Positions 10,065 to 18,765 are shown, numbered from the stretch's first letter. The stretch is DNA of 64,000 nt from Brachybacterium sp. UMB0905 (GCF_002871795.1 NZ_PNHL01000012.1:1-64000), one strand, 5' to 3'. Notes: a model not told the origin generated them from the letters alone. Translations and numbers: made by a program.

Positions 10065-11173
10065 TCAGTCCCCGAGCCCGGCGAGCAGCAGCGCCGAGAG
10101 CGTGATGCCGTCCGCGATCTCCCCGTCGCGGATCAGGGCGCGGATCTCCGGGTCGCTGCACCAGCACCGGGCCTCTACCTCGCCGTCCCCGCGCCGCGGG
10201 GCAGCTCCCACAGCTCCCGGCCGACGACGGGTCGACGCACGCGCACCAGCAGCGTCTCCCGCTCGCCGTCCCGGGCGCGACGACAGACGGCGACCGCGCC
10301 GGCCCGACCCGCGCCGGGGCTGGTGAGGAAGCGTGCGGGGAGGTGAGCCGCAGCTGCTGGAACACGAACGGGGAGATCAGGCGCATGTTGTCGACGATCT
10401 CGCCCTCGAAGGGGATCTCCTGGCGGGGCGGCACCTCGCGGGTCGACAGGCGGGAGCGCATCACGGCGAGGCGGGTGCGCGGCGCGCTGGGCGGCGAGGA
10501 TCTTGAGCACCTGCCCGCGGCGGGTGGGCACCTCGTCGAGGTCGATGAGTGCGGTGAGCACCGGATGCTGCTCCAGCACGCGGTCGCCCGATGCCGGGGC
10601 GGGGACCTGGGAGATCTGCGTCCAGGGCGCGGTGGTCACCTCGCCGCGGGTCATCGCGTGCGCCCAGGCGACGCGCGCCTCCTGGAGGTCGTCGTCGATG
10701 CTGCGTCCGGCGGGGGTCGAGGCATGGCGTGCCGGCAGACGGGTCGCGGCGGGGTCGGTCATCGGCGGGAGCAGCCATTCCCAGGGGCTGTCCGGTGCCG
10801 CCTCGCGGGTGAGGGCGGCGCGGGCGGCGGAGGTGAAGGTCGGGCTGGTGACGGCGGCGAGCTGCTCGGCGACGTCGATCGACGGGGAGCCCGGGGGAGC
10901 GGAACCGGTGACGACCAGCGGGAGCGGTGCATGCTGCGGGAGCCCGAGATGCCAGCGCAGGCCCTCAGGGCCGAGGGCGAGCAGCACCACACCGTCGAGC
11001 AGCTGGTTGCGGTCCACGATGATCTGCTCGCTGAGCAGCAGCGCCGAGCGGAACATGGAGACGGTCCGGTCGATCGCCTCTTGCGGTCCGTGCCGACGCC
11101 AGGTCTGCGCCTGGTGCACCGAGTCCAGGTTCGTCACCCGGATGCGCAGCGGCGCGGAGTCAGACGGAGACAC
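10065..11173 (-). pseudogene. Decayed Nudix-domain gene lacking its Nudix box
   Basis: The GTG at 11173 follows GAGAGGG and starts a coherent N-terminal region (VTNLDSVHQAQTWRRHGP...). The frame breaks near 10480 and continues in another frame as LAVMRSRLSTREVPPRQEIP. It shifts again near 10310 to GERETLLVRVRRPVVGRELW, which resembles the strand leading into a Nudix box. Straight after ELPRGAG the expected GX5EX7REUXEEXGU box is absent. A third frame gives the C-terminus GEVEARCWCSDPEIRALIRD ending at 10065. Two frameshifts and an internal deletion across the catalytic box make this a pseudogene. Confidence 0.75.
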
Positions 11174-11240
11174 GAAGACCCTCTCGGTGGTGGGTGAGGT
11201 CCGGCCATCGGAGGCGGGTGGTGGCAGACGCCGAGCCGGC

Positions 11241-11258
11241 GCCTGCCACCTGGCAGGC
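11241..11258. repeat. Short perfect hairpin
   Basis: GCCTGCCA and TGGCAGGC enclose CC. It lies just downstream of the Ugd fragment. No T-run follows, so its role is uncertain. Confidence 0.4.
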
Positions 11259-11262
11259 CTGC

Positions 11263-12131
11263 TCAGGGCCGCCCGAGAGCCTCGACTTGCCACCCGGCCT
11301 CTCGCCAGGTGGCGAGGTCGAGGGTGTTGCGTCCGTCGATGATCTGTGCGGTGGAGACAAGTTCCTTTGCCGCACGAGGGTCGAGATCTCGGTACTGCTT
11401 CCATTCCGTCAGGAGGAGGACCAGATCGGCGTCGCGCAGGGTGTCCTCTGTCGAGTCCTCGACGTGGAACGAGGGGTACCTGCCCCGAACGTTCTCGTTC
11501 GCCACCGGATCGGTGATGATCACCCGGGCGCCCTCGGAGTAGAGCTTCAGGGCGATGTCGAGGGCTGGGGAGTCGCGGACATCATCGGTGTCCGGCTTGA
11601 ACGCAGCACCCAAGACGGCGATGCGCTTGCCGTCGACGCTTCCTTCGAGAAGTCGCTTCGCGAGTCGCACCACGTACTCGCGACGTCCCTGGTTGATCGC
11701 ATCGATGTCGCGCAGGAAGGCGAAGCTGTTGACGGTGCCGAGCTCGCCTGCGCGGGAGATCAGACCGCGGATGTCCTTGGGGAGGCAGTCGCCGCCGAAG
11801 CCGATGCCGGCGCGGAGGAACTTTGGCCCGATCCGATCGCCTCGGTGACGTCGCCGACATCGACCCCGGTTACGTCGCAAAGCTTGAAGATCGCGTTGAT
11901 GAAGGAGATCTTTGTGGCGAGGAAAGAATTGGCCGATACCTTGACCAGCTCGGCAGACTCAAAGTTGGGCACCCGCCGGGGGTATCGAGATCGAGGATCT
12001 GCTGGTAGACGGCGTCGAGGAGTGCGATCTCGGCCTCGCCGTCGCTGGTGTCTGCGACCCCGCAAACCAGGCGGTCCGGACGCAGCGTGTCGTCGACGGC
12101 GAAGCCCCCGCGCAGGAACTCCGGGTTCCAT
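11263..12131 (-). pseudogene. ugd: UDP-glucose 6-dehydrogenase, 5'-truncated and frameshifted
   Basis: The coherent peptide pieces are, in order, WNPEFLRGGFAVDDTLRPDR (from 12131), SAELVKVSANSFLATKISF, and GFGGDCLPKDIRG with the catalytic cysteine, then a UDP-binding C-terminus ending at 11263. The reading frame changes near 11972 and again near 11835. The N-terminal NAD-binding Rossmann part, about 150 residues with GxGYxG, is missing. At 12131 the sequence switches to unrelated DNA. An intact Ugd is encoded at 44004, so loss of this copy need not be harmful. Confidence 0.85.
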
Positions 12132-12267
12132 GCCCTGTGCGCCCTCGCCGGGGAGCTCGGTGAGCAGCGCACCGCCGATCTGACCGAGCTCCTCGAGTAC
12201 AGCCGGGCCCACAACCTGGCCGCCGAGGGCGCCGCCGCGGTGGCCCGCGCCGCAGAGATGGGCGGGG
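12130..12267 (+). pseudogene. Unidentified plus-strand coding fragment
   Basis: Between the Ugd and Phd fragments, the plus strand reads LCALAGELGEQRTADLTELL then EYSRAHNLAAEGAAAVARAA in one frame. This helical, protein-like sequence has neither start nor stop of its own. It looks like an internal piece of a larger gene inserted between two minus-strand fragments. I cannot name the family, and the opposite strand does not give a better reading. Confidence 0.35.
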
Positions 12268-12294
12268 TGGGAGACGGGGAGAGGCATCGCTGGC

Positions 12295-12423
12295 GTCGGT
12301 CCCGGGGAGATGTACGCGACGACGGTGCCGTTGTTGGTCACCTCCATTGCCTCTCCGGCTGCGACACGACGCAGCACATCGGCTGGGTTGTTGCGGAGCT
12401 CGAGGTACGTGATGAATCGTCAT
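12295..12423 (-). pseudogene. Phd/YefM-type antitoxin fragment
   Basis: From the ATG at 12423 the strand reads M-T-I. With one base skipped it then reads ITYLELRNNPADVLRRVAAG and EAMEVTNNGTVVAYISPG. This is the N-terminal DNA-binding part of prevent-host-death antitoxins, typically 80-90 residues. The single-base frameshift and the loss of the C-terminal toxin-binding half make it non-functional. No toxin gene remains beside it. Confidence 0.65.
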
Positions 12424-12570
12424 CCGGGCGACGAGCCTGGATCCGGTCTCCTACGTCAGGTGGTGGTGTTCCGCGATGAGTAGCTCGCCCTGATCGGGGA
12501 ACGACAGAGCCGAGCGAGCTCCACAGAGGGGGCTCCCGGATACCGCGGCCGCTGCCGGACTCCGCGGGGG

Positions 12571-12788
12571 TCACGGATTCTCCGTCCAGCGGTGGAGGCG
12601 CTCGATGGTGAGGCCGGTGGCGTCGAGGCCGCTGAGCAGGCGACCGCGATGCTCCCTGCGGCGCAGTACCCGAGCAGGCCGACGATCAGGCCGGCGATGA
12701 GCGCCGCTGATCCGATGGCCAACAGCCGCAGGGTCAGCAGCGGAGTGGGCGGGCGAGAGGTGCTGTGATCAGTGTGCTCAGGTGTCAT
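12571..12788 (-). pseudogene. Small membrane protein with a probable frameshift
   Basis: The ATG at 12788 begins a polar head followed by one hydrophobic helix (LLAIGSAALIAGLIVGLLGY). Near 12640 the better frame shifts by one base and gives SGLDATGLTIERLHRWTENP with a stop at 12571. If left in the first frame, the tail becomes low-complexity and runs on to 12456. I do not recognise the family. It may be a small single-pass protein disabled by one indel. Confidence 0.35.
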
Positions 12789-12952
12789 GAGACGACGGTC
12801 CGGGCTCCCGGCGAAGGGACCCCTACGGTGAATGTCACGAGCGGCGGGGTCATCGTCCCGGGGTCATGGTGCCGGCGTCAGGGCTCTGTCTGATCGATCT
12901 CGTGCGCGGCGCAGAGCCTCGATAACCGCGGGAGAGTGCGTGAGCGCCCGCA

Positions 12953-13102
12953 GCGCTGATCGCGGTGGCCGCCTGGTGCGCGCTCGCGATCCACTCGATG
13001 ATCGACCACCTCTACGAGTACCCGCTGGTGGTGCTCACCGCCGGGATCGTGCTGGGTGTTGCAGGGCGGCGCGTGGAGCGGGATCCGGACGAGCCGGGCT
13101 GA
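12953..13102 (+). pseudogene. C-terminal remnant of a membrane protein (O-antigen-ligase-like?)
   Basis: Fifty codons ending in TGA at 13100-13102 read ALIAVAAWCALAIHSMIDHL then YEYPLVVLTAGIVLGVAGRR. The HSMID plus terminal membrane helix resembles the end of Wzy_C/O-antigen-ligase proteins, but the match is too short to be sure. No start or upstream body is present. The same 3' end occurs in diverged form at 37341-37457 as part of a 285-bp duplication. Confidence 0.4.
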
Positions 13103-13261
13103 CCGCCCTCATCAAGGGAGTGCCATCGCTCCTGCTTCAGGATGTCCTGCAGCGGCATCGTGATGCACAGCGGTGCGAAGAAGTGCGGCCCGTCTCGGAA
13201 CGAGGACGGGCCCGTACTGTCGGCTGAGGCCGGGGATCAGAACTTCGCGTCGTAGCGCTGC
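12977..13261. repeat. 285-bp duplicated segment, copy 1
   Basis: This segment aligns along its whole length with 37341-37626, mostly with single-base differences. It contains the 3' end of the membrane-protein remnant, a hairpin GGCCCGTC...GACGGGCC, and the last seven codons (QRYDAKF) of an S-layer homology gene on the minus strand. At 13261 the similarity stops abruptly and unrelated coding sequence begins. Confidence 0.85.
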
Positions 13262-13262
13262 C

Positions 13263-13551
13263 TTCGGGGTGCTCAACGACGCGGCGCTGTGGCTGCTGCG
13301 TGACGTCACCGCCTCCAACTACTGGCAGCAGTGGCTGCTCGCCGTGTGCGGCATCGTCAACGCGGGCTTCGGCGTGGCCTTCCAGGTCAAGGCCAAGGCC
13401 AAGCCGCTCGCGGGGGAGGGGTTGATCCACACCCTCAGCACCGAGCTGGTGGCCCGGTTCGGGCCGCGTGCAGCGGGTGCTCGAGCCCGTGCGCTCGGTC
13501 GAGAAGGCGGTCGCGCTCGCCGAGGACGCTGCCCCTGCGAGCATCGCCTGA
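13263..13551 (+). pseudogene. Unidentified coding remnant with one membrane segment
   Basis: The plus strand reads FGVLNDAALWLLRDVTASNY, WQQWLLAVCGIVNAGFGVAF and KAKAKPLAGEGLIHTLSTEL. It then shifts frame near 13470 into RVLEPVRSVEKAVALAEDAA and stops at 13549-13551. There is no start codon because the left side is replaced by the duplicated segment at 13261. The layout, one or two hydrophobic stretches and a charged tail, would fit a small holin-like or accessory membrane protein, but I cannot identify it. Confidence 0.35.
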
Positions 13552-13555
13552 GCGT

Positions 13556-14578
13556 TCAGGACAGGCGGTCGTAGATCTCCGCGGTGACCTCGTACTGCAT
13601 CGGCTTCCCGGCGAGGAACGCTGCGACCGCGTCCACCACCCCGGCGCCCTGGGCGAAGCGCGCCTCCACGGTGCCCCCGGCCACGTGCGGGGTGAGCACC
13701 ACGTTGTCCAGACCGTAGAGCGGGGAATCAGCAGGAAGGGGTTCGACGTCGAACACGTCCAGCCCCGCGCGCAGCCGCCCCGAGACCAGCTCGGCGGTGA
13801 GCGCTTCCATGTCGATCACCGCGGAGCGGGCGGTGTTCACCACGATCGCTCCGTCCCGCAGACGGGCCAGCAGGCCCGCGTCGAGCATTCCCCGGGTCTC
13901 GTCGGTCACCGGGGCATGGATCGCCAGCACATCGCTGCGCTCGCACAGCTGCGCGAGGTCCACCAGCTCGGCGCCGATCTCCTCGGCGTCGGCCGGACTC
14001 GTGAAGGGGTCATGCGCCAGGACGTCCTGCACGCCCAGGCCGCGCACCATGGAGGCGTACTCGCGGCCCACCCGGGACAGCCCCACGATGCCGATGGTCT
14101 GGGCGCGGATCCCGTGAGTGAGCCTGCCGGAGCCGCCCTCGTGCCAGTCCCGGCTGGCCTGCAGCCGCCGGTCCATCGAGTGCAGGTCCCGCAGCAGCAC
14201 CAGAGTCAGCGTGAGGGCCAGCTCCGCCACCGCAGCGGCCATCGGGGCCGAGCCGCCCTGAGCGAGGCGCACACCCTGTGAGAGGACTTCCTTCGGGAAG
14301 AGGCCGCGGAGGGTGCCGGCGGTGTGCACGGCCAGCTGCAGGCGCGAGCCGAGCAGCTGGGCCGGTGCGAAAGGCGCCGTGCTCCAGGAGGTGATGAGGA
14401 CGTCGTACTCGTCGGCGAGCCCCTCGGGCAGCGCCGCGCGGTCCTCGCTCGTCTCGGGAGCGAGGACCACCTCGGCCACCGCGCGCAGGCGCGCCAGGGT
14501 GGGCGCGTCGTAGAGGACGGCGAGCTCGCGCGGCGTGATCGCCACGTACACGCGGGGGGAGGGGTGAATGCTGGTCAT
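13556..14578 (-). CDS. D-isomer-specific 2-hydroxyacid dehydrogenase
   Basis: A 340-residue NAD(P)-dependent dehydrogenase that interconverts a D-2-hydroxyacid and a 2-ketoacid. The nucleotide-binding region is IGIVGLSRVGREYASM. The catalytic triad is placed by NTARSAVID (Arg), DVFDVEPLP (Glu) and TPHVAGGT (His), all present. The ATG at 14578 overlaps the stop of the SGNH hydrolase gene (ATGA) and follows GAGGAAG. It is the last gene of a four-gene minus-strand operon starting at 17623. In that context it may reduce or oxidise a sugar-acid intermediate. Phosphoglycerate dehydrogenase is unlikely because the ACT domain is absent. Confidence 0.85.
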   Translation of the reverse strand: MTSIHPSPRVYVAITPRELAVLYDAPTLARLRAVAEVVLAPETSEDRAALPEGLADEYDVLITSWSTAPFAPAQLLGSRLQLAVHTAGTLRGLFPKEVLSQGVRLAQGGSAPMAAAVAELALTLTLVLLRDLHSMDRRLQASRDWHEGGSGRLTHGIRAQTIGIVGLSRVGREYASMVRGLGVQDVLAHDPFTSPADAEEIGAELVDLAQLCERSDVLAIHAPVTDETRGMLDAGLLARLRDGAIVVNTARSAVIDMEALTAELVSGRLRAGLDVFDVEPLPADSPLYGLDNVVLTPHVAGGTVEARFAQGAGVVDAVAAFLAGKPMQYEVTAEIYDRLS

Positions 14579-15426
14579 GAGGTCTTCCTCTCGAGGCCGG
14601 GAATGTCGAGCAGGCCGAGACCCTGCAGGCCGGCACGGAGATGGCCAGCGATCGCGACGTTGCCGAGCTGGTTGAAGTGTCCCGGATCGGTGGAGAGTGA
14701 CGGCGGCTTCTCGCCGTCGGCGCGAGCTCGCAGATCGGCCGGGGTGGGCGGGACGCCGGTGCGCTCCGGCAGGGCGGCCGAGGTGAGGAACTCCTGCACC
14801 TCCAGGTGCGCCGCACCGAAGTGCTCCTGGCACGCGGCGTTCACGGCGAACACCTGCTCCCGGACGGAAGGCTCCGCGCCGTTGTTCACGAACTGGCCGA
14901 TCACCACGACCCGCGCCCCTGCCTGCTCGAGGTGACGGGCGGAGGCGATGATCCGCTCCACCACGCCTGCGGCGTCCTGCCCGCGCAGCAGATCGTTCTT
15001 GCCCATCCACAGCAGCGCATCGGTGCCGCGCAGCGCGCTGCCGCTCGAGGGCACGAAAGGGTCCCCGCAGACGGCGACCGGATCCCCGGGGGTAAGGCGC
15101 GTGAGGAAGACTCCCTCCTCGGTACCGTGCACCACGGCGGGCACCCCGGCTACGTCACCCGCGAAGGGTCGCAGGAAGTGCGCGACCAGATCCAGCGCGG
15201 TGGGCTTCAGGCGCACCGTCCCGGCGCTCGGCAGGCGGCCGCCCTCGACGGAGACCTCCAGCGGGATCGCCCCGAGGCGGGCGGCCGTGTGATGGGAGGT
15301 CTCGCCGCCGCGGCCCTGATCGTGGAAGCGCACGCCGCACGGGGCCAGCACCGCCTCCATCGCCGGGGCCAGCAGCGCCATGGAGGAGGATCCCCACCCC
15401 ACGAGCTCGGTGGTCAGTCCAGCCAT
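14575..15426 (-). CDS. SGNH/GDSL-family hydrolase
   Basis: A 283-residue protein with the block order of SGNH esterases. An N-terminal GWGSSSM (catalytic Ser and oxyanion glycine) is followed by a central WMGKNDLL (block III Gly-x-Asn-Asp) and a C-terminal DPGHFNQLG (block V Asp-x-x-His). There is no signal peptide, so it acts in the cytosol. Esterases of this type remove acetyl or other acyl groups from sugars, which would fit the surrounding amino-sugar catabolic genes. The ATG at 15426 overlaps the end of the aldolase gene by 13 bp. It is coupled to the dehydrogenase gene by ATGA. Confidence 0.8.
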   Translation of the reverse strand: MAGLTTELVGWGSSSMALLAPAMEAVLAPCGVRFHDQGRGGETSHHTAARLGAIPLEVSVEGGRLPSAGTVRLKPTALDLVAHFLRPFAGDVAGVPAVVHGTEEGVFLTRLTPGDPVAVCGDPFVPSSGSALRGTDALLWMGKNDLLRGQDAAGVVERIIASARHLEQAGARVVVIGQFVNNGAEPSVREQVFAVNAACQEHFGAAHLEVQEFLTSAALPERTGVPPTPADLRARADGEKPPSLSTDPGHFNQLGNVAIAGHLRAGLQGLGLLDIPGLERKTS

Positions 15427-16565
15427 CGCGAGAGCCCCTCGGCGATGAACTCCTCGTCGAACAGCACCGGGAAGCGCTCCCGGAGCGAGCGGATCAGCTC
15501 CGACTGCCCGGGGGAGAGGACATCGGGGCCCAGGCACCTCGTGGTGCGCAGCAGGCCCTGCTGGCGGAGCACCTCGTTGATCCCCGGCACGCATCCGGCG
15601 AAGTCGTGGAGCACGTCGAACACCCCGGCGTTGATCTCGACCAGATCGGCGGCCAGGGAGAGCAGCTCCGGGGTGATCGCCCCGGACTCCGCCTCGGCGT
15701 TCGCCCGCGCCACGAGGCCGACGGCGGCGCGAGTGCCCACGGCCCACTGGCCGAGAAGGCCGCCCCGCGCCCGCACCTGCCGCTGCACCCCGCCGACGGT
15801 GCGGCGGTACGGGGTCAGCAGATCGGCGACGATCGCATCGTCGTTGCCGGTGAGCACCGCCACCTGGTCCCACCGGTCATGGACCAGCAGCTCCTGCATC
15901 ACGTCATTGGTGCGATACCGGTTGAACGGCGCGGTCTTGACCGCCACCACCGAGTCGAGATCGAACAGCGAGCGCCAGAAGGACCGCGACAGCGGCATCC
16001 CGCCCACGCTGTCCTGCAGGTAGAAGCCGATGGTAGGCAGCACCTCGCCGACGGCGGCGGCGCGCTCGAGCAGTCGCGGCTCGCTGCGATCAGCCATGCC
16101 CCACGGGCTCATGAGCACCGCCTGGTAGCCGAGGTCGCGGGCGACCTCCGCCTCGTGCACGGCCTGCGCCGTGTCCCCGACCAGCCCGGCGATCAGCAGG
16201 GGAGCACTCGCCGCGGCCCCGTCGGCCCCAGGGCCCGAGGTGCTCGGCGCAGCCGCGTGCTCGTCGGCCGTGCGTGCTGCCAGCTCCCACACCGTGCGCA
16301 GCAGGCCGGGGTCGTCGTGCAGCTCGAACTGTGTGGAGTGCACGCCCACGGAGAGGCCGTCCGCCCCGGCGTCCAGCTGGTAGAGGGTCAGCGCGCGCTG
16401 GGCCGCAGGATCCAGGCGCGAGGAGTCATCGAGCGCAAGAGGATGAGCGGGCACCACCACGCCCGCGTCCAGCCGCTCGTGCAGGGAGGCGGGTGCGCTC
16501 GCCGGAGCTGCGGCGGTGCGGGATGACGCGGGCGGCTGGGTGGAGCGGTCCTCGAGATCGGTCAT
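15414..16565 (-). CDS. Dihydrodipicolinate synthase-family aldolase/lyase
   Basis: A 383-residue (beta/alpha)8-barrel protein of the DapA/NanA superfamily. Members form a Schiff base with pyruvate or a 2-keto-acid on a barrel lysine, here most likely the Lys in VAVKTAPFNRY. The first 30 residues are an Ala/Ser/Pro-rich extension and the protein is longer than the usual 300. An acidic, Gly/Ala-rich insert precedes LLIAGLVG. True DapA is unlikely given the context. It begins at ATG 16565, sharing a base with the upstream stop (TGATG). The product could be a keto-deoxy sugar acid or nonulosonate-type lyase; the substrate is not decidable here. Confidence 0.8.
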   Translation of the reverse strand: MTDLEDRSTQPPASSRTAAAPASAPASLHERLDAGVVVPAHPLALDDSSRLDPAAQRALTLYQLDAGADGLSVGVHSTQFELHDDPGLLRTVWELAARTADEHAAAPSTSGPGADGAAASAPLLIAGLVGDTAQAVHEAEVARDLGYQAVLMSPWGMADRSEPRLLERAAAVGEVLPTIGFYLQDSVGGMPLSRSFWRSLFDLDSVVAVKTAPFNRYRTNDVMQELLVHDRWDQVAVLTGNDDAIVADLLTPYRRTVGGVQRQVRARGGLLGQWAVGTRAAVGLVARANAEAESGAITPELLSLAADLVEINAGVFDVLHDFAGCVPGINEVLRQQGLLRTTRCLGPDVLSPGQSELIRSLRERFPVLFDEEFIAEGLSRWLD

Positions 16566-17623
16566 CAGAACTTCCCCTCCCGCTGCTGGAACTTGGTCGC
16601 CTTGCCGAGCTGACGCCCACCTCCTGCGACCCAGCCTCCCACCCAGCGCACCAGGCGGCGCAGCGGCACCGACGGATAGCCGTACAGCTCATGGATCTCG
16701 GAGGAGTCGCTCAGCAGGGCGTCGGCGGACTCCTCGCCGACGATCATCGGCTCGATCCCCATCTCCTCGCCGAGCCAGTGCGCCAGGCGCCGCACCGAGA
16801 CCATCTCGGGGCCCGTGGCGTTGAGCAGCCGCGGGGGAGCGGAGGCCAGCTCGATCGACCGCAGCGCCCAGGCGTTGATGTCCCCCTGCCAGGCGACGTT
16901 GACCGCCGGCATCGTGACATCGACCGGCTGGCCGGCCGCGATCTTCTCGGCGATGTCGGCGATCACGCCGTAGCGCAGCTCGCAGGCATAGTTCAGCCGG
17001 AAGATCGACACGGGCGTGCCCCAGGTGTGGGACGCGTAGCTGAACAGGCGCTCACGGGCCAGGCAGGACTGCGCGTACTCGCCGACGGGCGCCGGCTCAT
17101 CCTGCTCGGTGGAGCCTCCCCGGGTGAGCGGGGACAGCGGGTAGACGTTCCCGGTGGAGTAGACGACCGACGGCACACCGCGGTACCTGTCGGCCACGAG
17201 GGCGGGCATCGCCGCATTGGACCACCAGGTCTGATGCTCCTGACCGGTGGTGCCGAACTTCATCGCCGCCAGGTAGAACATGCCGGCGGCGTCCGGCAGC
17301 TCCGCGTAGGACTCGGAGCGCGAGAGGTCCGCGGGATGGACGACCACCCCGGCCTGCTCGAGCAGCTCCCGTGGGGCGGGATCCGAGAAGCGCGAGACCG
17401 CGACGACCCGGGCGGAGGAGCCCACCTCGTCCAGCGCGCGACGCGCCATCAGGGACATCGTGGGGCCGATCTTGCCCCCGGCCCCGAGCAGCACGATGTC
17501 CCCTCCGAGCGCGTCGAGAGCCCGGCCCACGCCGGGCAGCGGCCGGGAGAGGAGCTCGTCCAGCGCCTGCTCATCGGCCGGGGCGGTCAGGGGGGCAGCG
17601 TTGGCTGTGATCGCGGTCGACAC
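16565..17623 (-). CDS. NAD-dependent epimerase/dehydratase-family protein
   Basis: A 352-residue extended SDR. The Rossmann loop is LLGAGGKIGP after an unusual 40-residue N-terminal extension. The body has the expected STGNVYPL and an NVAWQGDINAWALR block near the C-terminus. The canonical YxxxK is replaced by YAQSC, so the usual catalytic lysine is missing while the Tyr remains. The role is inferred as a sugar or sugar-acid oxidoreductase or epimerase in the local pathway. It is the first gene of the minus-strand operon and lies opposite lacI, with a sigma-70-like promoter and an operator candidate in between. Confidence 0.75.
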   Translation of the reverse strand: MSTAITANAAPLTAPADEQALDELLSRPLPGVGRALDALGGDIVLLGAGGKIGPTMSLMARRALDEVGSSARVVAVSRFSDPAPRELLEQAGVVVHPADLSRSESYAELPDAAGMFYLAAMKFGTTGQEHQTWWSNAAMPALVADRYRGVPSVVYSTGNVYPLSPLTRGGSTEQDEPAPVGEYAQSCLARERLFSYASHTWGTPVSIFRLNYACELRYGVIADIAEKIAAGQPVDVTMPAVNVAWQGDINAWALRSIELASAPPRLLNATGPEMVSVRRLAHWLGEEMGIEPMIVGEESADALLSDSSEIHELYGYPSVPLRRLVRWVGGWVAGGGRQLGKATKFQQREGKF

Positions 17624-17659
17624 TGATCGTCCTCACGTCGGTGGGTGTGAACGGGGTGA

Positions 17660-17671
17660 GAAAAGGATTTC
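17660..17671 (-). promoter_or_regulatory. LacI-type operator candidate 1
   Basis: On the minus strand this reads GAAATCCTTTTC, an inverted repeat GAAA-N4-TTTC. It sits about +7 to +18 relative to the predicted start of the minus-strand operon. Closely related 12-mers are at 20189-20200 and 27847-27858. Confidence 0.5.
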
Positions 17672-17683
17672 CCCGTAGGTGCG

Positions 17684-17712
17684 ACTGTATGCCGCACCCG
17701 TTCCGCCGTCAA
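17684..17712 (-). promoter_or_regulatory. Sigma-70-type promoter of the minus-strand catabolic operon
   Basis: TTGACG (17712-17707), a 17-bp spacer and TACAGT (17689-17684) on the minus strand. The predicted transcript start is near 17677. Confidence 0.55.
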
Positions 17713-17730
17713 GGCTGCGGGCGTCACGGG

Positions 17731-17743
17731 TATCCTCCGGCCA
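17731..17743 (+). promoter_or_regulatory. Candidate leaderless promoter of lacI
   Basis: TATCCT (17731-17736) ends six bases before the ATG at 17743, and no Shine-Dalgarno fits that start. The -35 region is not clear. Confidence 0.4.
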
Positions 17744-18765
17744 TGGCAGTGACCCTCAAAGTCGTGGCACAGCGCGCCGGTGTCTCCGTTCCGACGGCCT
17801 CCCGCGTGCTCTCGGGGAGCACGTACCCGGTGGTCGACGAGCTGAGAGAACGCGTTCTGGCCGCCGCGAAGGAGCTCGACTACGTCCCCAACGCCCAGGC
17901 GCAGGGGCTGCTGCGCGGCAACACCGGCACCATCGGCGTGCTCGTGGGCGATGTGGGCGATCCCTACTTCTCCGAGATCGTCAACGGGATCCATGAACGC
18001 GCCACAGCGCAGAACCTGCTGGTGACCATCTGTCACACGGAGCGAGATCCGGAGCGCGAGCTGGGGTACTTCCGGATGCTGCAGGCCCATCGCGCGCACT
18101 CCGTGATCATCGCCGGGTCGGGGCTCAGCGACGAGGAGTACCGAAAGGGGATCGCGACCCGCGTGACGTCCTTCCGCGCCGCGGGCGGGCACGTGGTGGG
18201 CATCGGCACCCCCGTGGTCGAGATGGATCGGGTGCTGGTCGACAACCGTGGCGGCGGCCGCCTGCTCGGGCGCTATCTCGCCGGGCTCGGCCACCGCGAG
18301 GTCGCCCTGATCTCGGGGCCCGAGGCGCTGAGCTCCAGCCGGGAGCGCTATGACGGGCTGAAGGAGGCGTTCGACGAGGTCGGAGCGCGACTCATCGTCC
18401 ACCACGGCCCGCCGAACCGCGACGAGGGCTACCACGCCGCCGGCGTGCTGCTGCGCGACCATCCCGGTCTCACCGCCCTGATCGGCTCCGCCGACCAGAT
18501 GGCCATGGGGGCGCTGGCGCAGCTGCGCGACCGCGGGCGCAGCGTGCCCGGGGACGTCTCCGTGGCAGGCTTCAACGACATCGCCGTCTCCCGCGACCTC
18601 TCGCCCTCGCTGACCACCGTGCGCCTGCCGCTGCGGGAGATGGGGATGGGCGCTCTGGATCTCGCGCTTCGCCCGCACGCCGCCGACGGCGAGGCCGCCA
18701 TCGAGCGCCGCCTCGGCGTCGAGCTGGTGGTGCGCGAATCGACCGGTCCCGCCCGCAGCTCCTGA
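17743..18765 (+). CDS. LacI-family transcriptional regulator
   Basis: A 340-residue regulator. Residues 1-50 form the LacI HTH and hinge (VVAQRAGVSVPTASRVLSGS, then an ELDYVPNAQA hinge helix). The rest is a periplasmic-binding-protein-like sugar sensor with VLVGDVGDPYFSEIVNGI and the dimer-domain VAGFNDIAVS. It should bind palindromic CG- or GC-centred operators and release on binding a sugar effector. The ATG at 17743 gives the standard N-terminus; the longer upstream frame has no family support. It is divergent from the four-gene operon and 31 bp ahead of the enolase-superfamily gene. Operator-like 12-mers at 17660, 20189 and 27847 are its likely targets. Confidence 0.9.
   Translation: MAVTLKVVAQRAGVSVPTASRVLSGSTYPVVDELRERVLAAAKELDYVPNAQAQGLLRGNTGTIGVLVGDVGDPYFSEIVNGIHERATAQNLLVTICHTERDPERELGYFRMLQAHRAHSVIIAGSGLSDEEYRKGIATRVTSFRAAGGHVVGIGTPVVEMDRVLVDNRGGGRLLGRYLAGLGHREVALISGPEALSSSRERYDGLKEAFDEVGARLIVHHGPPNRDEGYHAAGVLLRDHPGLTALIGSADQMAMGALAQLRDRGRSVPGDVSVAGFNDIAVSRDLSPSLTTVRLPLREMGMGALDLALRPHAADGEAAIERRLGVELVVRESTGPARSS

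Noticed and set aside
12832..13227. 131-codon plus-strand frame as a gene
   Set aside because: It is out of frame with the coherent membrane-protein remnant in the same place and is Arg-rich low-complexity. Only the remnant frame at 12953-13102 looks like protein.
13263..13551. Prophage holin
   Set aside because: Only general hydrophobicity suggests it. There is no endolysin or phage gene nearby and no start codon, so I left it unidentified.
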